A stretch of 11,128 nt of DNA from Planctomycetales bacterium 4484_123 (GTDB taxonomy: Bacteria; Planctomycetota; Phycisphaerae; SM23-33). A model generated the notes under the pieces. It searched no databases and was not told where the DNA came from. It was given only the letters and a program-made list of their open reading frames with translations. Shown piece after piece: positions 7,866 through 11,128 of the stretch. Numbering within the stretch: position 1 is the stretch's first letter; every line of letters starts with the position of its first letter. Position numbers and translations under genes: made by a program. The DNA is taken from NCBI GenBank assembly GCA_002049885.1, contig MVCS01000018.1, positions 1-11,128 of the forward strand. The letters run 5' to 3'.

Positions 7866-7916
7866 CCTCGCGGGCACCTGGCCGGGGGACCAAGGGGATG
7901 GCTGCGGCAATTGTGG

Positions 7917-7946
7917 TTGGCACTGCCTTGGCAGGATGGCTACAAT
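7917..7946 (+). promoter_or_regulatory. Predicted sigma70 promoter of mutL
   Basis: TTGGCA (7917-7922) is followed by an 18-bp spacer and TACAAT (7941-7946); each hexamer matches 5 of 6. The start would be near 7953, giving a leader of about 33 nt to ATG 7986. It lies downstream of the alternative upstream ATG at 7911, supporting the shorter MutL. Confidence 0.6.
7918..7933 (+). promoter_or_regulatory. Candidate sigma54 (-24/-12) promoter overlapping the mutL promoter
   Basis: TGGCACTGCCTTGGCA matches the sigma54 consensus TGGCACG-N4-TTGCW at 10 of 12 fixed positions. The invariant GG (7919-7920) and GC (7931-7932) are exactly 10 bp apart, and the preceding base is a pyrimidine. It lies 52 nt after the stop of the sigma54 activator gene and shares its -24 region with the -35 hexamer of the sigma70 promoter. 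A chance match in GC-rich DNA is possible. Confidence 0.45.
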
Positions 7947-7985
7947 CCGCCGGCAGCGTGGCCCTGTGAACGGAGTCGCCCCCGC

Positions 7986-9845
7986 ATGCCATCCATACAC
8001 GCCCTGCCGACGCACCTGGTCAACAAGATCGCCGCCGGCGAGGTCATCGAACGGCCTGCCAGCATCGTCAAGGAGCTCGTCGAGAACGCCCTGGACGCGG
8101 GGGCCACGGCCATCGACATCGCGGTGGAAGACGGCGGGCGCAAGCTGATTTCCGTCCGCGACAATGGGGTCGGCATCGGCCCGGAGGATCTCGCCCTGGC
8201 CTTTGCCCCACACAGCACCAGCAAGATCGCCAGCGAAGAAGACCTGCTGAACATCCGCAGCATGGGTTTCCGCGGCGAGGCCTTGGCGTCCATCGCCGCG
8301 GTCTCGAGGGCACGGATCGTCTCCCGCCCGCGGGGGTCCGGACCTGAGGCGGGCCACGAAATCCGCTCCGAGGGCGGCACCATCGCCCCGGTGCGCCCCG
8401 CCTCCGCGCCGGAGGGCACGACCGTCACCGTGCGAGACCTGTTCTACAACACGCCCGCCCGGCGGAAGTTCATGCGCACGGCCAACACCGAGTTCGGGCA
8501 CATCGTCGAACAACTGGCCCGGCTGGCGCTGCCGCACCCGCAGGTGGCCTTCAGCCTCACTCACAACGGCCGCTGCACACACCGGCTGGCGGTCGCCGAG
8601 AGCCTGCGTCAGCGGGTGGCGGAGATGTTCGGGGCTGACCTGGCCGAATCGCTCATCGCCTTCGACGATGCTGGTCCCGGCTGCCGGCTCCACGGCCTGC
8701 TGGGCCCGCCCTCGGCGGCGCGGGCCTCGGGCCGATGGCAGTATTTCTTCCTCAACCGCCGCTACATCCGGGACCGCCGCCTGGCCCACGCCCTGCGCGA
8801 GGCCTACCGGGGGTTGCTGGACCATACGCTCCTGCCGGTGGCCTTCGTGTTCCTGGAGATGGACCCCGCCGACTACGACGTGAACGTGCACCCGGCCAAG
8901 CTGGAGGTCCGCTTTCGCCGCGGCCAGATGGTGCACTCTCAACTGCTGGGCGCACTGCGTGAGACGCTCAACTCGGCCCAGCTTGCCCCTGCCGTCGAGG
9001 TCCGTTCGCCGCCGGGGCCCGGGCCGGACGCCGAACCCGCCGACGACCCGCGCCGGCGCTCCCTGAAACAGGCCCTGGCGGAGTTCCTGCGGTCCAAGGG
9101 CCCGGTCCAGGCGGGGCTGACGTTCCCTGATGAAGGCACCGGGCCCGGTTCAGGCAAGGCCAGGCCTGGGGGCCCGCGGACGGCGGCCCCCCCGCCACCG
9201 GCCCGCCAGCCGCACTTGCCCCCACCGGCCGGGTCGCCACGGCCCTCTGTCGTTGAACCCGTTGCCGTCGCCCCCGGCCGGACGTTCCAGCTTCACAACA
9301 GCTACATCGTCGCCGCCGTGGAGGATGGGCTGGTCATCGTCGACCAGCATGCCCTGCACGAGCGCATCCTGTATGATGAGCTCAGCCGGCGGTTGGCGGG
9401 CGGGAGCTTGCCGGCCCAGCGGCTGCTGATTCCCGAGACGGTCGAGGTCAGCGAGGTCGAAAGGGCCGCCCTGACTGAGCACGCCCGGCTGCTGGAGCGG
9501 TTGGGCATTGAGTTCACGGACTTCGGGCCGCACAGCGTCGCCGTTCAGAAGTTCCCGGCCCTGCTGGTCGAAAGGCACGTGCCGGTGAAGGATTTCTGCC
9601 GGGACCTGCTGGGCGTACTGGTAGAGGACAGCGCCGCCGACCCCGAGGCCCTGTTGGCGAAGGTGCTGTCCACCATGGCGTGCAGGGCGGCCATCAAGGC
9701 CGGCGACCCGTTGACGGACGAGGAGATACAGGCGCTGCTGAGCCGGCGGGAAGGGCTTGGCCGGCAGGCGAGATGTCCCCACGGCCGGCCCACCACACTG
9801 CTGCTTACGCGGGCGGAACTGGAAAGGCAATTCGGGCGGGCTTGA
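7986..9845 (+). CDS. mutL: DNA mismatch repair protein MutL, endonuclease-type
   Basis: MutL couples MutS mismatch recognition to downstream repair. The 619-residue product has an N-terminal GHKL ATPase: LVNKIAAGEVIERPASIVKE with E30 and N34 matching catalytic E29 and N33 of E. coli, then DNGVGI, GFRGEAL, and NVHPAKLEVRF near 303-313. A Pro/Gly/Ala-rich linker (about 340-430) leads to the C-terminal dimerisation/endonuclease domain. The metal-site motif DQHALHERILYD (453-464), ACRAAIKA (C566), CPHGRP (597-602) and the terminal FGR are all present, so this is a nicking MutL of the type found where MutH is absent. Asp464 stands where the DQHA(X)2E(X)4E motif normally has Glu. ATG 7986 follows GGAG by 11 nt and gives the standard N-terminus; 7911 lies upstream of the predicted transcript start. 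Confidence 0.97.
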   Translation: MPSIHALPTHLVNKIAAGEVIERPASIVKELVENALDAGATAIDIAVEDGGRKLISVRDNGVGIGPEDLALAFAPHSTSKIASEEDLLNIRSMGFRGEALASIAAVSRARIVSRPRGSGPEAGHEIRSEGGTIAPVRPASAPEGTTVTVRDLFYNTPARRKFMRTANTEFGHIVEQLARLALPHPQVAFSLTHNGRCTHRLAVAESLRQRVAEMFGADLAESLIAFDDAGPGCRLHGLLGPPSAARASGRWQYFFLNRRYIRDRRLAHALREAYRGLLDHTLLPVAFVFLEMDPADYDVNVHPAKLEVRFRRGQMVHSQLLGALRETLNSAQLAPAVEVRSPPGPGPDAEPADDPRRRSLKQALAEFLRSKGPVQAGLTFPDEGTGPGSGKARPGGPRTAAPPPPARQPHLPPPAGSPRPSVVEPVAVAPGRTFQLHNSYIVAAVEDGLVIVDQHALHERILYDELSRRLAGGSLPAQRLLIPETVEVSEVERAALTEHARLLERLGIEFTDFGPHSVAVQKFPALLVERHVPVKDFCRDLLGVLVEDSAADPEALLAKVLSTMACRAAIKAGDPLTDEEIQALLSRREGLGRQARCPHGRPTTLLLTRAELERQFGRA

Positions 9846-9863
9846 GGGGACTTGGAGTCTCCT
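9845..9863 (+). terminator. Hairpin at the mutL stop codon
   Basis: Starting at the last base of the mutL stop, AGGGGACT-TGG-AGTCTCCT can form an 8-bp stem with one G-U pair and a 3-nt loop. The following bases (GCAAAAT) contain no T-run, so it is a 3'-end structure of uncertain terminating ability. Confidence 0.35.
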
Positions 9864-9942
9864 GCAAAATGGGCCGGGCCTGCCGCGATTCGAGGATTGC
9901 TTCAGGCCCGTTGGGCCATTCGCCGGCGGCCAGTGCTGGCTT

Positions 9943-9987
9943 GGCAGCGGAGGTCGCTGCCTGGCGGGCGGGTCGCTCCCGCCAGGC
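9943..9987 (+). other. Two overlapping perfect hairpins between mutL and the lipoprotein gene
   Basis: Hairpin A is GGCAGCG-GAGGT-CGCTGCC (9943-9961, 7 bp). Hairpin B is GCCTGGCGGG (9959-9968) with CCCGCCAGGC (9978-9987), 10 bp with a 9-nt loop. They share bases 9959-9961, so both cannot be complete at once. B ends 62 nt before the lipoprotein start. No T-tract follows. This could be a U-less terminator or an alternative-structure leader; nothing else was recognised in this 204-nt spacer. Confidence 0.5.
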
Positions 9988-10049
9988 CGTTGTGGCCGGT
10001 GGCGGACAATGACGGCGAGTCAACGCCGGTGGTACGCGAGGCGGTTGCC

Positions 10050-11015
10050 ATGACTAGGAGAGTGCTTCCTGTCGGCGTCACGGTTTCCCTGGCGGCCTTC
10101 CTGCTCGCCGGCTGCACCGTCGATGAATATGCCCGGAGGTTGCTGGAACAGAGCACCAGCATCGGGAGGATCTGGCAGGCGATGGTGGGCACCTCCGAGC
10201 AGTTGGTGGCTGGCGGCACCATCTCGGCGGCGCGGCGGTTCACCATGCCCGACGGGGTGGAAATCGACGTGTGGGTCCTCAAGGCGGCGGGCCGGACCAG
10301 TACCCAGCCGGCCCGCGGCACGGTGCTGGTGGTCCACGGCCTCTGTGACAGCAAGGTCAGTTACCTCCGGCTGGGCCGGGCCCTGAGCCGGCGGGGCTTC
10401 GACGTGGTGCTGACAGACCTGCGCGCCCACGGCCGGAGTACAGGCCGGTATGTCACCTACGGTGCCCTGGAGAAGGACGACCAGAAGCGTGTCATGGACG
10501 CATTGCTGGCCGAGAAGCTCGTGGCCGAGCCGGTGTACGTCTTTGGCCGGAGCCTGGGGGCGTCGGTGGCCATCCTGTACGCCGCCATCGACCCGCGGGT
10601 CCGGGGCGTGGTTGCCGTCACCCCCAGCCGGGATATGCCCACCACGTGCAGGCGATTCCTCGCCCGCAACGCCATTCTGCTCGACGAGACGACCTTTCAG
10701 AAGGTCATCGCCCGGGCCGGGAAGCTGGGGCGCTTCGACCCGGCCGATGCCTCCGTGGTGGACGCCGCCGCCAAGCTGGACTGCCCTCTGCTGTTGGTCC
10801 ACGGCGGGGCGGACGTCTTCGTGCCCTACACCGACAGCGAAGAGATCTTCAAGGCCGCCGGCGGGCCGAAGGAGCTGGAGATCATCCCCTGGGCAGGCCA
10901 TTTCGGCATCGTCTATGCCCGCGAAGAGGAGATGGTGGGGCGAGTGGAGAAGGTCGCCGCCGGCCGGCTGAAGACGACGACCCAGCCCGCAGCCACGACC
11001 CGCCCGGCGAAGTGA
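10050..11015 (+). CDS. Alpha/beta-hydrolase lipoprotein
   Basis: This 321-residue serine hydrolase is probably exported and lipid-anchored. Residues 1-22 are a lipoprotein signal (MTRR, a hydrophobic core, then LLAGC with Cys22 as lipidation site). The fold begins near residue 90: VLVVHGLCDSK supplies the HG oxyanion region, DLRAHGRSTG follows, and GRSLGAS carries nucleophile S168. HGGADVFVP gives D255 and WAGHFG gives H284, completing the Ser-Asp-His triad in standard order. A Thr/Pro/Ala tail ends the protein. Substrate is not predictable; the family includes esterases, thioesterases and peptidase-like enzymes. The start at ATG 10050 is supported by GAGG 8 nt upstream and by the signal peptide; the frame is open back to 9852 but that extension holds hairpins and no signal. 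Confidence 0.9.
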   Translation: MTRRVLPVGVTVSLAAFLLAGCTVDEYARRLLEQSTSIGRIWQAMVGTSEQLVAGGTISAARRFTMPDGVEIDVWVLKAAGRTSTQPARGTVLVVHGLCDSKVSYLRLGRALSRRGFDVVLTDLRAHGRSTGRYVTYGALEKDDQKRVMDALLAEKLVAEPVYVFGRSLGASVAILYAAIDPRVRGVVAVTPSRDMPTTCRRFLARNAILLDETTFQKVIARAGKLGRFDPADASVVDAAAKLDCPLLLVHGGADVFVPYTDSEEIFKAAGGPKELEIIPWAGHFGIVYAREEEMVGRVEKVAAGRLKTTTQPAATTRPAK

Positions 11016-11083
11016 ATCCGCCGCGCAGCAGGCCACCGCAGCCGGGGGTTCGTTTCCGTCGCTGGGGCCCCTGCCCTGTCCTC

Positions 11084-11128
11084 TCAGAGCCGCCGCAGTA
11101 TCGTCTTGACGTCCTTGACGGTCACGGG
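11084..11128 (-). CDS. Possible C-terminal end of a convergent gene (cut by right edge)
   Basis: Read on the - strand from the window end, 14 codons encode PVTVKDVKTILRRL and end in TGA (11086-11084). The frame is open to the edge and the basic amphipathic composition looks protein-like, but 45 bases are too few to identify a family. It would be convergent with the lipoprotein gene, leaving 68 nt between the stops with no clear terminator; the only notable motif there is the palindrome GGGGCCCC at 11064-11071. Confidence 0.3.
   Translation of the reverse strand, partial: PVTVKDVKTILRRL

Noticed and set aside
7911..7985. 25-residue N-terminal extension of MutL
   Set aside because: The ATG at 7911 lies upstream of the predicted promoter -10 and the extra residues match nothing; MPSIHALPTHLVNKIAAGEV is a standard MutL start.
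6390..8942. 850-codon open frame on the - strand across the sigma54 regulator and mutL
   Set aside because: It runs antisense to two secure genes and spans their junction. Composition is typical of a GC-rich shadow frame.
9852..10049. 66-residue extension of the hydrolase
   Set aside because: It would bury the lipoprotein signal peptide, lacks a ribosome site and contains two strong hairpins.
11016..11083. Terminator between the convergent genes at the right edge
   Set aside because: Only the palindrome GGGGCCCC and small repeats are present; no stable stem plus T-run is seen on either strand.

Overview
The window is high-GC bacterial DNA with densely packed genes, nearly all on the + strand. 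A lipoprotein signal peptide points to a diderm. The MutL keeps the C-terminal endonuclease motifs, which argues against the Gammaproteobacteria that use MutH. A planctomycete or similar environmental lineage would fit, with its sigma54 regulators, planctomycete-like housekeeping proteins and weakly conserved Shine-Dalgarno sequences, but this is only an impression; no 16S or other decisive marker is present.

Left part (1-3789): ndk (nucleoside diphosphate kinase, - strand, cut by the left edge just at its C-terminus) is divergent from a small single-domain CheY-like response regulator. Each has a recognisable sigma70-type promoter in the 176-bp space between them. Then follow rpsO (ribosomal protein uS15) and pnp (polynucleotide phosphorylase), the classic rpsO-pnp pair. 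Their 207-bp spacer contains three hairpins, in the place where enterobacteria carry the RNase III-processed structure that controls pnp.

Middle (3790-7865): after a 280-bp spacer rich in inverted repeats comes a cold-shock-domain protein with a strong RBS. Next is a tightly packed three-gene unit: a minimal membrane histidine kinase with no sensor domain, a LarA-family (nickel-pincer-nucleotide) racemase/epimerase-like enzyme overlapping it by 4 nt (GTGA), and an NtrC-type sigma54 response regulator 32 nt later. A metabolic enzyme with an intact LarA-type catalytic constellation lies between a kinase and its likely partner regulator. This is the most interesting arrangement in the window.

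Right part (7866-11128): mutL has a promoter region where a good sigma70 promoter (TTGGCA-N18-TACAAT) overlaps a near-consensus -24/-12 sigma54 element (TGGCACTGCCTTGGCA), directly downstream of the sigma54-activator gene. After mutL and a hairpin-rich 204-bp spacer comes an alpha/beta-hydrolase lipoprotein. The last 45 bases look like the C-terminus of a convergent - strand gene.

Many gene junctions carry strong GC hairpins without a T-tract, so transcription ends are not obvious from canonical intrinsic terminators. Long open frames antisense to pnp and across 6390-8942 are compositional shadows and are not annotated.
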